Shown: positions 34,505 through 47,153 of the stretch, in pieces
Layout of the letters: each line of letters opens with the position of its first letter
Numbering within the stretch: the stretch's first letter is position 1
Assembly: GCA_000711775.1 (NCBI GenBank)
Contig: ARYC01017357.1
Span: forward strand, 1-64,000
Origin: Oxytricha trifallax
Lineage: Eukaryota > Ciliophora > Spirotrichea > Sporadotrichida > Oxytrichidae
DNA: 64,000 bases
Direction of reading: 5' to 3'
Made by a program: the position numbers and the translations under genes
Notes under the pieces: model-generated
Seen by the model: the letters and a program-made list of their open reading frames with translations, nothing else
Told to the model about the DNA's origin: nothing
The model's database searches: none

Positions 34505-35335
34505 TTAATAAATAGTAATAAAAAACTTAGTAAGAAATTCTCAGATAAACTAAAATAATTACTATGACAAATTATCTTACTATGCAACTTATATTCATTC
34601 AAGTTTAAATATTTAATAAAAATATTATACAATACATTTTTTGGTTATATTTATATATAATTTTAATTACTTTAATTTACTCTGAGAAACAAATATTTTA
34701 ATTTAATAAATAATAATCTATAAAATATGTTCTTAAAATTAATATTAAATTTAAATATTTAATCACTAGTTGTTTAAAGAATAAAAAGAGAGAAAGTGTA
34801 AATTTTCAATTTTTTTAATAAAATAATTGAATGTATTAGAATGAATAACCGATTGACTTGAATATTTCTTGTAATCCATAGATAGAGAAGCAAAGATTTA
34901 AATTTTTAATTTCTATAAATGGTAATTCAATGAGTCTATGTATGTATTTCATAAACTTGGAATAAAAAGCTCAAAATAATTTCTGAATTTTAAAATAAAA
35001 AGATAAATATATTTATATATTAATTAGTTAATTCTTATTTATGAATAGCATTTTGTATTTTTACTAAGTTAAAAACACTTATATTTTGTCGAAAATATAT
35101 ATTAGTAAATACACGTTCTGCTTATATAAAAATATACTTATTATATAAGGGAAGAGGTAAAATTATGATAAATTTTATATAAAATTAACTAAATTAAGTA
35201 AAATTATTAGAAGAAATTTTAATTAATATTATACTCTATTAAATGCATTTATATTTTAATGGTCATAATTTTTTGTTCAAACGTGATGATTTCTTTGAAC
35301 TGTGTCAACCTTAACTGGCTTAATATTTTAATTAT
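34505..35335. other. AT-rich spacer
   Basis: No coding or structured signal is seen in this stretch. Confidence 0.5.
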
Positions 35336-35339
35336 AAAG

Positions 35340-37165
35340 AATTCATTATGTTCTTGAATTTTTAAAAATCAGATGTTTAATCTTTATAAAGATAATATCA
35401 ATAATTAAATATAGCTTATCACCATGCTTTCTTTCATTAAAATTCTTCTCCCATTCAGAATCCTCTAAGTTAACGATGTGAATTTGGTTGCTTGCATGGC
35501 GTGAATCAGAAGAGTATTTTTGATTTTTATCACTTCCCATTAGGTTAGTTTGAGTGGCCTTTAATTTGCCATTACATAGAGTTTGACAAAATATCTCATA
35601 ATCATTACTTCTTGATAAATAACAAATTTTTCATTAACTTCCTACTCATAGCTTCCATTTCTCCAATATCAAAGCCCATCAATTCAATAATTTATAGCTA
35701 ATTATAACTCAATTATTCACCATTAATAGCGAAGAAGACATGATCATATTTATTTAATAATTTTAATTTAATTTTTCTAGAGAAGCAGAGAAAATCTATT
35801 TATACTCTTTAATTAGCTATAGACTGAAAATTTCAATAATCACCAACATTGAATGGTAATTGAATAATGTCTTATTTATTTTAGATTAAATTCAATTCAC
35901 TTTCTCTATCCACTTTGAATAACTTGAATAGGAGAAAAGTATATTATAATTGAATATTTCAGTTAAATTTTCAATTACATACAATTCTTTATTAATAATA
36001 GATTAAACTCATGACACAAGTCCATAAAAAATAGCCAAAATACCTGCAAGTTAGAATAAAATATTTTAAATAATTTAACTCTATCTTCTATCACATAGAT
36101 TATTCCATGTTAATTGTTGAAGAAAGCTACTGAAATCAATAAAATATATTAAGTAGAAAAGTAGAATATTTGTTTATTTATGGTTTTTATATATTATTCT
36201 TAAATTATTCCATAAAGTACTCCGAATCAGTGTACACAATAGGTATCTAGAAGATCATGAATTCCGAGCTTCTGTCCAATGTATACTAAGAAGATATAGA
36301 AAAGAACTAATGATATTTAATCATGATAACTCCTGCCCAGTTTTCTATAAAATATTAATTTCTTGTCACAGCAACGCAACCAACTAATATTCCCTTACAA
36401 AGTCATTAAATTATTATACTCTGTAACTTTTCTCTGAAGGAGTGTAGTTTCTTAGGATAAATGGTTTAAGATACATAAACGAATGTTTAGTCTTGGATTT
36501 TGGAATTAATGCACACTACCTCCATTGAAAAATAGCCAAGCAACGAATAGAATGTCAAAATTAAAGCTTAAGGTCATATAAGTTCCGTTAAATGGTTTGA
36601 TTTCTTCGTCAAGTTGAAGGTTAAATTACTAATTTTTTTTTTTAAATATGATTCTGTCAAATAATTTTAATCAATGGTCTTAGCACATTGAGGCAATCTA
36701 TTTCTTAACAAAACTTCTCTCTGTCAATGTTTTGAACTCTTTTTTGTTTCAAAAGTCTGGTAAATATATTCCAATCATTTTAAGATATATTTTAAAATCC
36801 ACCAGTGATATGAATGACAATAGTACCAGCGAGATCATCAATTACCAAGTTAAGTCTTATATTCAACCATCCACCTGGGCACCATACCCAAGCAATTATT
36901 TGAATTATGTAAAGTATAATTTACTCTCTCAGATACAGATCCGGAGACGATTGATTTTTTAAAAAACTTTTATCAGATAAAAGACAAACTCCAAATACTT
37001 TTCGGCCTCATAGTCCTCTAATTTTGATGAAGCAAAGGCTCTAATTCTTTTTATATAAATTTTATTATCCAAAGGCAAAGCCATAACCGGCTTGCCACCA
37101 TGAAACTAGCGCCATACAGAATAATAAATTAAGATTATTTCATCTGTAAGAAAATAATGAGTTCC
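35340..37165 (-). CDS. Ammonium transporter (AMT/Rh family) with C-terminal extension
   Basis: Reverse-strand pieces in order: WWQAGYGFAFG, IIAWVWCPGGWLNIR, LVIDDLAGTIVIHITGG, then GTYMTLSFNFDILFVAWLFF ending NGGS, LCKGILVGCVAVT with ENWAGVIM, and DLLDTYCVHWFGVLYG. These match successive AMT membrane segments. The two pore histidines of the family are present (IVIHITGG and YCVHWFG), the second followed by a TGA-encoded Trp. The family moves ammonium or ammonia across membranes as a trimer. A cytosolic part follows with MGFDIGEMEAMSRKLM and, at the end, GSDKNQKYSSDSRHASNQIH and DSEWEKNFNERK, to about 35340. Several single-base frame changes and short introns are needed. The exact start near 37165 is uncertain. 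Confidence 0.75.
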
Positions 37166-37169
37166 AAAC

Positions 37170-39388
37170 TGCATTGATCTGTAAGTTCGATATTTTTATA
37201 AAATATTTAAATTCTAGTTTGAATTAGTTTTTTTTATGCTTGATATTATTTAAGTTAATCAATACGTTTATTTTTATATATTTTTTAAATTGCTTAAGGA
37301 TTACTTTAATTTATTATAATTTTACTTTATCATTACTTTTTGTCTAATCTTTCTCATATATATATTTAATAATAATTAATTGATGATAAAAACTATATTA
37401 TTGCATAATATTAATATTAATTTTAAGAGCTGCAAAGAAACTAGTCGATATCTTAATCAGCAATATTTTAAATATTATTTTAATAAAATATTTGCTTATA
37501 TTTTAAAAAAAATATATTAATTATTTTGGTGATTATATTTTTAATTATAAAGATTTAAAGTACTTAAATTTTTAACAGCTCCTAATCTGTATAATAATAA
37601 TTTCTTGATTGTTTAAAACAACAACAAAATATGATTGTTAAATTGCTACAATGAATAATAACTTTAGTATATTAATTACTTTGCTTATTTATACTTGAAG
37701 ATATCATACTAGAAAAGTTATGGCATTATTTCAGGAATTTGTTTGATATTATTTCTTATCTTTGTTACGCGCTTTTGTGATTATTTTTTTCTGTTATTCT
37801 CTATTTTTTCATATTTCTTAAAAGAGACTAAATTAATGTTACTATCATTTTTAATCTTAACTTTTAAAAGTATTGCAGGATTATAAATATTTTTATGAGA
37901 AGCAAAGTAATCAAAAATATTGATAAAATTCTAATGAAATTTATTTTGATTACCCTTTTTATTTTATAAATGGAAATAATGATAATTTTCTATTCGCTAA
38001 AAGAAACCAATGATAACTAATTTAAAGAACAAATTTTCAATTAAATTTATGTATTATACTTTTGGGGCATATTTTTCGACATTTATACGTATTAGTTCGA
38101 ATTAATTTGTTTATTCCTAGCTAATTAATTGCGAATGTACAATTAAATATTTATTAGAATCTATATAATTATAACAAATAAAAGCAATTCAATTTATTAA
38201 TGAAAAATAAGTGCTCTAATTAGATAAGAAAATATAATTATTATAATGGAAATATTTCATCATTTTTTATATGACCTGCATTTTGAATGAAAATTAACTT
38301 TTTTAAACTTATATGAATAACTAAACTAAGTCTCGAGGAATTCATCTTGCTTTACACATCACAACTCTAAAAATACAAATCATATAAACTCTTTTATTAT
38401 TAACAAATTATTCAATTATAAAGTATGGGTATTTAAAATAATAAGTATCAGACAAAAGTAATTGAGATCTAATTGTTAAATTACAACAATTAAATATTCC
38501 TGTTTATTTCTATTTCTATTTTTAAATAAAAACTCGATTAATTTTTTTTGATTTTTATTATAGTAAGATGCATTAATTCCCTGGACATTGAACATAAATC
38601 ATACATTTATTTAAACTAGTTGATGGTTTATAGTATTAAATTTATAAACACTAAACAATGATAAGATATTTATTTAGATGAAGCCGGTACATACTAGAAT
38701 CCAAACAAGCACAATTTTATTATAGAAAATGAAACTATAGTAAATATATGCATATTTTCAGAGTATTTTCCCTCCATATTTTTGAATATGAGTAATTTAT
38801 AAAGTTACTGTTTTAGTGTAAGGGAGGTTATTTGGATATAAATATTTGGTTTTTTCAAAACTTGACTTTACTTTTTATAATGATTACTAATTAACGATAA
38901 TTATAGCTTTAAATCAATAGTTCTAGAGACACAAATTTCAATTAAATGGGAGATTGTTTTAGAAATAAATAATATTATTTTGAATTATTGTTTTGTAAAA
39001 ATATTCATAAAAATAGATTATGATCCCTAATCAACTCATGTGAATATTTTTCGTAAATATCAATAATTTTATTTTATAACTTTCTCTCCCAAATTAGATT
39101 ATATTTATGAATTATAATTAAAAAATTTGTTATTTAACTTGTCATTATTACTTTACATACTCTCAGTTAATGAAGTGATTATTACTTAATTATTAAATTC
39201 AAATTGCTTCTATTTATTACATTTAGTTATTAATCCCTAAGTTAAAACCAAAGAAATTTACCTTTAATAGTATTGCTCCATTTTTATAAATGGTTGCTTA
39301 GTTTTCACACCTATCGCATGCACAATTACAGAAATTATAATATATCAAATCTTATAATTATTAATATTTTACAAAGGTCTACAACATT
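37170..39388. other. AT-rich region without a recognised gene
   Basis: About 2.2 kb with no family motif, repeats of note or coding-like composition on either strand. It lies upstream of the AMT gene. Confidence 0.5.
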
Positions 39389-40037
39389 AAATCTTGGGGT
39401 GGTACCTGTCTCACACCTCCCACTTTTATTATAGTAAAAATAAAAATTGAAATTATATTTAAACCAAATTTTGGTCGAAAAACACGAATTTAATAATTAA
39501 AAAACTTTTTGGTAACACTTTGAGGAAATATAACCTTGAAAAATTTATCGATTTATCAAAAAATTAAAAATATAAATAGTTAATTTATGATAATATTTTG
39601 GTGATTTTTTCCTCCAACAACTTTCACTTCTTAACTTATAATTTCATTTGTACTAAACCTTGGAGTCTATTTAAAATTGAATTAAGATTTATTAAAGTGA
39701 GTAATCAATTATTATATGAATAATATAGTTTTGTCACTCCAAATAATATCATAAGTTGCATCCAAGTTTCAGTAGAGATGAAATTGTAAGTTAAGAAGTG
39801 AAAGTTGTTTGAGGAAAAAATCAAAAAAATATTATCATAAATTGACTATTTATATTTTTAATTTTATGTTAAATCGATAAATTTTTCAAGGTTATAATGC
39901 CTCAAAGTGTTACCAAAAAGTTTTTTAATTATTAAATTCGTGATTTTCGACCAAAATTTGGTTAGATATACAATTTTAGTTTTTATTTTTATTATAATAA
40001 AAGTGGGGGGTGTGAGACAGGTACCCCCCAAATCTTG
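39389..40037. mobile_element. 633-bp palindromic element C1 with 8-bp duplication
   Basis: The element at 39397-40029 is bounded by AAATCTTG at 39389-39396 and 40030-40037. Its ends, GGGGTGGTACCTGTCTCACA and the complement at TGTGAGACAGGTACCCCC, continue into arms of about 250 bp that pair almost completely (for example AACTTTCACTTCTTAACTTA and its complement). It encodes nothing recognisable. This is a foldback-type non-autonomous DNA element. Confidence 0.9.
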
Positions 40038-40039
40038 CA

Positions 40040-41186
40040 GTACGAATGTAACTTATTAATCAAATTTAAGATACATTGTGAATAGTTCACCAATATTTTA
40101 TTTTTATTTCCCAGTATATTGTTCATTTAAAAACCACAATACTTCGCATAAACCTATTAAGATTAAATTAATTGTATGGAATTTATCTAAAGTTTCATTT
40201 TTTATTTTAATTGTTAATAAACTAAAACACTATGATAACCAATTTATTGATAAATAAGAGAATATAGAAATATAATTACAAATGAGGTTAAATAATCTGA
40301 TTTAGAGTATTTAAAATGGGAATTCATAAAATATCATATAAAAATTTTAGAATATGATTAAATAAATTAATTAAAAGAATATAAAATGTAATCAATTTGA
40401 ATTTAATATAATAATTACAAAAGGTAAAAAGACAGTTTGCAGTTATTTAAAAAGTGTTTCCTTAATCTAAATAATATAGATTATTAAAAATTAAACTAAA
40501 TTAGGAGTTTGATAGTCTTAAAATAGAGAATATAAAAAAATATAGAGTATTTTTAATGTTTTATTATAGTCTTAGCGGCGCTGTTTTGTCTTATAGTATG
40601 AAAATACAGATTTATATTTTATATTACATACTTTTGTTGAGTGAGGAATTAATTTCTGAAATTATAACATAAATAGATTTCTTAATTAAAATATAATCCA
40701 ATCATACCACCAAATCCACCAGTAATTATAAATTATTTTTATAGTTTTAAATTATAAAATTATTGATAATATATATATATATATATATGGCCTTGGGAAC
40801 AACCATTCAAATATATTAAATAAATCAATATAATGGGAAGAGCATTTATCTGACTAAATTATATTGATTTTAAAAGCCCATCAATTCTATTAAGTCACTC
40901 ACTTCCACTATCTTTAAATTACATCAAATGTTATTATTTATTGATAATATAAAATTGAAAGCAACAAGTTATAGAAATTAATCTGTAAATATTATAGATT
41001 AGTATAAAACTTTAAATAGTAATTATAATAAATACAAAATTAAAGATTGTAGAACTAATTTATTTAAACTGAAGATGATCTTTTTAAGAATATCTCATTA
41101 AACAAACTAATTTAATTATAAATATATTTTATGTGAAATCCTTTTCGCTTTTTTTCTGAATATTTAATATAGTATAAATTCTTTAA
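40040..41186. other. AT-rich spacer before the LINE
   Basis: No gene is recognised. It contains an (AT)n tract at about 40768-40788. Confidence 0.5.
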
Positions 41187-41200
41187 TAAACCGTATTATT

Positions 41201-41241
41201 AAATAATTAAAAATATTAAAATTTTGGACGGATTAAAGAAG
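41201..41241 (+). repeat. 40-nt LINE repeat, 5' copy (pairs with 45455-45496)
   Basis: The core ATTTTGGACGGATTAAAGAA occurs here and at 45455-45496, in both places shortly before a Met codon and in the frame of the following protein, encoding FWTDQRR. It could be a duplicated promoter-like or translation signal, or a protein motif. Confidence 0.85.
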
Positions 41242-41251
41242 GTGGGAAATA

Positions 41252-44200
41252 ATGGAGGAAGAAAAACTACCAACCAATGGGAGAAGGAAGTTGCCAGTTT
41301 ATACAGAGAGAAAAGATCATGGAGTCAGTGGAAACTCACAGCAATAGCAAACATTGGAAAAATATTTTGAAAGTTCAAAAACGAGTTCTTAAAATTCAAC
41401 ATTCCAAAACCTGAATATTCAGAATTATAATAGAAAGTTTAAAGACTTGGACAGATTTACGGTGAAGCTTGACAATAGCCGACAACTTGAATTTTACTAA
41501 CCAGTGAGAGAAGCTGAAGGATGGGTAAAGAGGAATGAGAGATTCTCTAAAAAGCAGAGAACTAAGATGAAAGAGCAAATGATAAGCAAAAAATGATAAC
41601 TGAACTAGATGACTATAGAGTTAAATATTTGATTACTACAGAATGTCATGGGTATGAATTCAAAGCTGAGGTAAGATTAAATAATGAGAGAAATAGAGAA
41701 AAAGAACCCAGACTAAATATGTCTAGTGGAAACTAGACTTTAAAGATTAATCGGAATAAACAGTAAGAACATAGCTTAAACTCAACTGGCAAGAAACGGA
41801 GGTATACTTGCACTAAACACTGGCAAATTTGAGATGAGAACAATAAAACGCTAAAACAATTCATTACATGTACCATTCTGAACGTGGGAGGCTTCCCACT
41901 ACATGTAATAACAACATACATCCCACCATATTGGAACGAAGAAGTAAAGAAGTTACAAAATAGACTGATTTTTCTGATAAGATCATTAAAACAAAATTGC
42001 TAGAGACAAAGAATAATAGTTATGGGGGATTTCAACTTCCACATTAAAGATTTGGGAAAAAGATTGAATAAAGAGGGTCTCAAAGAATCTATACTAGAAG
42101 GAGTGGTAGCTCACTCTAGATGAAACCAATTGGATCAAATATTCTCAAACGTGGAGACAGTCAGCTGGGAAACTAGCCAGCTAAATCAAACGGACCACAA
42201 ACTAATAAAAGTAAAGTTGAAAATAAAATACCAAGAAAAAGATTTCAAGCTATCAGACAAAGAGAGGACAATAATAATATCAGATGTAAGAAAACAATGC
42301 TGGTTAAAAGATGAAGGAAGGGAGATGACAGAAGAAGACTTGATCAACCGATACAGAAATGCTTCGAAGATAAAAAAGGAAAGTAGTTCAAAGGAAGGAA
42401 TTGGTATCAACAACCGCCCAAGTAGGCAATAAAAAGCAATGGAAGGGAAGCAATGAGAGACCTAGAATAATGCTTAGAGAGAAACGATGTTAGAGGTTTT
42501 TTTTATTTGGTAAAGAGGTTGACTAAAAGCTAAAAACAAGCTCAACCAATTAAAGGACTGAAGATAAAAGACGAGAGAATTGAAATAGGAGACCACACGA
42601 AAGAACAAGTCTTAAAATACAATGGTGAACTTTCCCGGGACAATAGGGAATTAAAAGGAAGAGAGAGAAATAAAAAAGACACGGGAATGATTGATAAGCA
42701 GAAAAGAAAATCTGTGTGATGAAGTCGATGTTGTGAAAAGCATAAAAGAGTGCAACTTCAGCAAAGCCATAAGCCCTGACGGATTTGATGGAAAGATGCT
42801 ATATAAGTATTAAGCCATTTCCAAAACTGTGACCAAGAAAATCAATCAATGGCTAAAAGAAGGTTATATTCCACAATATGTTAAAGAAGGGAGATTGATA
42901 CTTTTAAGCAAGGAACAAAAATAATCCTACCCTGAGATCAATTATACAAGACCTATAGTGATTTGTTCCGACCGACAACCCCCACCCCACCCACCACCCT
43001 CCATAAAATACCCCATTTCATATGAAAAAAGTTATCCCCAGAGTCTCAATCGACTTCCTTCTTGACTTCTCGAACACATAATAATTATATATAGTATAAA
43101 AATGTCTAAATTTTTTATAAATATCCTTTTTATGCTATTTCCTAATATTTTTTTAAATTAATTATTTTTTATATTAATTAGTTTACACTAGGAATAAAAC
43201 CTTGTACACACACTTTTCATTTTAAATGATTTTTATAGATTTTTATACTTCATACTCATATAAATAATAGTAAAATATTTTATGGACTATATTAAAATAT
43301 ATAAAATTTTAAGAATTTGTTTATTCCTTAAATCAACCTTTTTCGACATAAATCCAAAAAATAGTCTTAATAATTTTTCATTTTTTTATTTTATTTTATA
43401 AATTGGTAAAAAGTTTCATATAAATAATATAAAATAAAAAATGAAAAATTATTAAGACTATTTTTTGGATTTATGTCGAAAAAGGTTGATTTAAGGAATA
43501 AACAAATTCTTAAAATTTTATATATTTTAATATAGTCCATAAAATATTTTACTATTATTTATATGAGTATGAAGTATAAAAATCTATAAAAATCATTTAA
43601 AATGAAAAGTGTGTGTACAAGGTTTTATTCCTAGTGTAAACTAATTAATATAAAAAATAATTAATTTAAAAAAATATTAGGAAATAGCATAAAAAGGATA
43701 TTTATAAAAAATTTAGACATTTTTATACTATATATAATTATTATGTGTTCGAGAAGTCAAGAAGGAAGTCGATTGAGACTCTGGGGATAACTTTTTTCAT
43801 ATGAAATGGGGTATTTTATGGAGGTGGGGTGGGGGTGGGGTGGGATACGGGTCCAGGTATAGGGTGGGGTGATGGGGTGGGGGTGTCGGTCGGAACGTGA
43901 TTAATTCAAATTTAGGAAAAATAATATAAAAAAAGTAATAATCAACAAAATAAATGAAGAAAAAAGTGGGTTATTAAAAACCGGTAATTACTAAAATTGA
44001 TTTAAAGAAAAAAAAAGCACCCACATAAACTTAATTAGAATGCTGGAGCACATAAAAAACTCCATTTAAAAGAGCAATTAGAAAGAGGCCTACCTAGTGG
44101 ACCTTCAGAAGGCATAAGACTCAGTATGGAAAAATAAAATGAAGCAGATTCTACTGGACTGGATTGTTAGTTATTAAGACGCTAAATGCGTAAAATTAAT

Positions 44201-45447
44201 TTAGTAACTCTATACAAACAACAAAATTATATATGAGGGAGAAGAAATAATAACAGAATAGGGAGTAGCTCGGGGAAGCAGACTTTAACCAATGCTGTTT
44301 AACATTTACCTACAAGACGCACTCTCTCACAAAAAGAACTAATGTTGCTAATAAAACAATTCAAACTAATTGCATTTGCTGACCACATACTGATAAACGT
44401 TAAAGACCTTCAATAATTCAAAAGGGTAATAAACAGCCTCAGAGAAATTGAAAAGTCTCATAACCTGAAATTAAACACTACAAAAACAGTTTTTTTAAGC
44501 GATGCAAAATGCTTTGAATGGGACTTCTAAATTGAAGGAATAAAGAAGGTTCAGAAACAAAGTACTTGGGATTAAAAATTTGTTTAAACACACAAGAACT
44601 TTCTTAAGAATACTTGAGTGAAATGAAGAGAAAACTGAATTGTATAGGAGATTGACTAGCTCGAGAAATCCAACTGTGAGCGACACTATCATGACAGCAT
44701 AAATTATATCTCTGATCATATACAAATACACCCCGCTTATAGCGGCGAAATTCATTAAAATTGAAGAGATAGAGAAAATGTAACTTCAACTTAAGAGATT
44801 AGTATTATGAACATCCAGAGATATTCCTAACACTATTCTAAGAAATGTAACAGAGCTGAAGGATACAAACACCAGCGAAATTATTAGAGATCTGGTTCTG
44901 AAGAACATGAAAAAGATTAATTTAAAAATTGACTAGCTTATCAAACCAAATTAAACAAATGAGGTGATAAAAGAGCAGGAAAAAGACTTAAAGAAAAGGA
45001 ACAAAATATTCATTAAAAAAATGTTATGAACACCATGATGGCAATCAGATAGGGAAGGACGAAAGCAAACTACGGCATGTAACACTACTGCATTTTTCAT
45101 AAATAATTTTTTAGACGCTAATCATATTTGGACATGTAATTTAATAAATACAGCTGGGGATCCAAATAGATTCTCAAAACGACTAAGTAATAATAGAATA
45201 GCTGACATAGAAAAATCAGAATAAGTAGAGATAATTACAAATATGTTGTGGTTAGATGAAAGGATAAGGAAGCTAGAGACGCACGAATACTACTAACCAG
45301 TGAAAAATTTATTCAGGATGACGTATGTCAAGAAAATAAAGTAGGAATTTGACGAACAGAAGCTAAACACAACCAAAGAATTTTAAACATCTAAGTGAAA
45401 GTATAGAAAAAAAGAGCTAAATAAGACAGATTCAGAGTGATATAATT
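41252..45447 (+). CDS. LINE endonuclease and reverse transcriptase (broken)
   Basis: ATG 41252 (MEEEKLPTNGRRKLPVYTER) is followed by a Gln-rich segment with QQTLEKYF. The endonuclease region shows GGFPLHVITTYIPPYW, IVMGDFNFHIKDLG and TDHKLIKVKL. The RT region has KAISPDGFDGKML and INYTRPIVI, then, beyond the hairpin insertion, AYLVDLQKAQDSVWKNKM (family AF/YDSV), GVARGSRLQPMLFNIYL and FADHILINV, where the family expects (Y/F)ADD. The C-terminal part carries MLWTPWWQSDRE and KWKYRKKEL. TGA falls at Trp-like positions (VL-W-TSRDIP, ML-W-TP-W, SK-W-KYRKK, DSE-W-YNQ, HSR-W-NQLD). Frame changes occur after 41560 and around 44600. The Asp-to-His change and frame breaks argue against activity. Confidence 0.75.
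42958..43902. mobile_element. 933-bp palindromic element C2 inside the LINE
   Basis: The element at 42964-43896 is flanked by GTGATT (42958-42963 and 43897-43902). Its ends GTTCCGACCGACA and TGTCGGTCGGAAC begin arms of about 430 bp that pair almost perfectly around a centre near 43415. The right arm carries an extra G-rich tract (repeated GGGGTGG, 43820-43885) that is shorter on the left. Removing it with one GTGATT joins RPIVI to NSNLGKI of the reverse transcriptase, so the LINE inserted first and this element second. Confidence 0.9.
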
Positions 45448-45500
45448 AAAATAATAAATTAAAAATTTTAGAATTTTGGACGGATTAAAGAAGGAGCAGA

Positions 45501-47153
45501 ATGAACAAATCAAATTTCAGTAAAAACAAATATGAGGAACAAGTCAAATATGAGAGGAAGGATAAGTATGTAAACCGAGGTCGCCAGAACAAAAAGAAAG
45601 AGTTCTGGGAAAAGGTACAGTAAATCAGATTCAACCATAGAGACAGAAGCAAAGACTAAGAAGCTCTGTGTCTGAGGAGAGAAGAGAGAGTAATATTAAG
45701 TTCCACGAAACAAACAAATGGGTTAAAGAACAGACTGAAGATTGGAAAATTGAACCCAAGTAAGAAAATAAATAAGTCGCAAGCCCAAAGAGTAGCATTT
45801 GACAAACACGCATACGGCTTAGAGTGCATACAAGGAGATCTGATTAAATTCAAAAATCATAGATCTTTCAGAAGTTCAATGTCAAGGGTTTGACAAGATA
45901 ATCTACGCCAAGAAAGGATTGACCCCGATGATCACAAGGATGGTCACTATAGTTTGCTGCCCCTGTTCTAGAACTAAGATTGTGAAGGCATTAGTAAGGA
46001 GATTTGATGACAGAGAGAAGGCCAGATGGAGAGGGAGAAACTCAAAAGATTTCTGGCAGAGAAACAACACAGTCACTGGAAAGAGATATATGCAGAGTGG
46101 AAACATTTTGACTTAATTCCAGGCAACCACATCCACGAAGACACAATAGAGGCAATTTCAAGACAAATAGAGGAATTTCAGTTCAGACAGTCGATACAAA
46201 ATTATATAATCATGCCTCCGTTGTCATGAATGACAACGGAATCTAGAGCATAGAAAAAAAGTATTAAAGAGACTAATTGGAAACTGAAGAATGGTAAATT
46301 CTGGAGATTCCAAGATGAAATTCAAGGGGTGATAATCCCAATGAGCTGCTAAGGCCTCATAAAGAACTGCAGATACTGGGTAGTGGTAAAGATTGTAAGA
46401 GGCTCCAAGAAACTGGAAGTATACTACTATAGAAAATCAGTAGGTAGTCTGGCAATAATCCAGAAACACCTGAGACAAATAAGTGAATACTCAGAAGGAA
46501 CTATTTGAAAGGAATTCAGAATCAGCAAGATTGAGACTTAAAATGAAACCAATCAAACTAGAGATTCAGAGGATTGTGGAGTGACGGCAATGCTTATAAT
46601 AAATCACTTAACCCTAGAACTACCAGGAGAACCAGTCTTTCAGATTTTCGCGAAAGATTGGATAAACGGGCAGAGGTATTACACTATTTTCAACCTGGAA
46701 GTTGGATACATAAAGATGGAAATTGGAAAGTCGGGGATGGCACTAGAAGAGAATGAAGTGGAAAGAGAAACAGAGAGAAACAATATGATGCTGTGGCAGA
46801 AGGCAGATGAAGAGATGGGAACATCAATATTCAACTCTCACATTGATAATTAGGATGAAGATATTTTTAGAGGAGCTCAAAAATCACTAGTAGACAAGGA
46901 GGACCTCTAAATTGAAGTAAAATTCAGTGAAATGATAAATGAGGTGTCAGAGGCCGAGGAATGCATGTTCAACAATAAGCATCTTGACCACAAGACCGTG
47001 GATGAGGTGGATTAAATGGACAAATCTAAAGACCTGGGAGAAAGCACGAAGGGAAACTCAGCAATTAGACAAAATCAGGAGGAAGCCCATGAAGATTGCA
47101 AAGGTCAAAGAGTGGAGAAATTGAAGGGAACAAAGGAATAGGAGACAGAATGA
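45501..47153 (+). CDS. LINE second coding region with Ulp1-like cysteine-protease signature
   Basis: ATG 45501 (MNKSNFSKNKYEEQVKYERK) starts one unbroken frame of about 550 codons with TGA as Trp (SRVWQDN, EIWWQRE, PPLSWMTT, GTIWKEF). A basic N-terminal part (KDKYVNRGRQNKKKEFWEKV) could bind nucleic acid. The middle resembles the Ulp1/C48 fold: HIHEDTIEAISRQIEEF, YWVVVKIVRGSKKLEVYYYR, then Q-x-x-x-DSEDCGVTAMLIINHLTLE with the typical DCGV cysteine. The catalytic His position appears as Tyr and the Asp is not obvious, so activity is doubtful or the fold assignment is distant. The C-terminal third is very acidic. The frame is continuous with the preceding LINE region through EFWTDQRRS, so a polyprotein is possible. 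Confidence 0.6.

Noticed and set aside
36732-36962. Plus-strand ORF at 36732-36962
   Set aside because: It overlaps the AMT gene, whose reverse-strand motif GWLNIRLNLVIDDLAGT is at the same place.
41252-41300. LTR retrotransposon instead of LINE
   Set aside because: There are no long terminal repeats, gag or integrase. An AP-type endonuclease and short target duplications fit a LINE.
44495-46106. Reverse-strand ORFs across the LINE (for example 44495-44755, 45631-45853, 45903-46106)
   Set aside because: They are shadows of the plus-strand LINE coding regions and have hydrophobic, motif-free translations.
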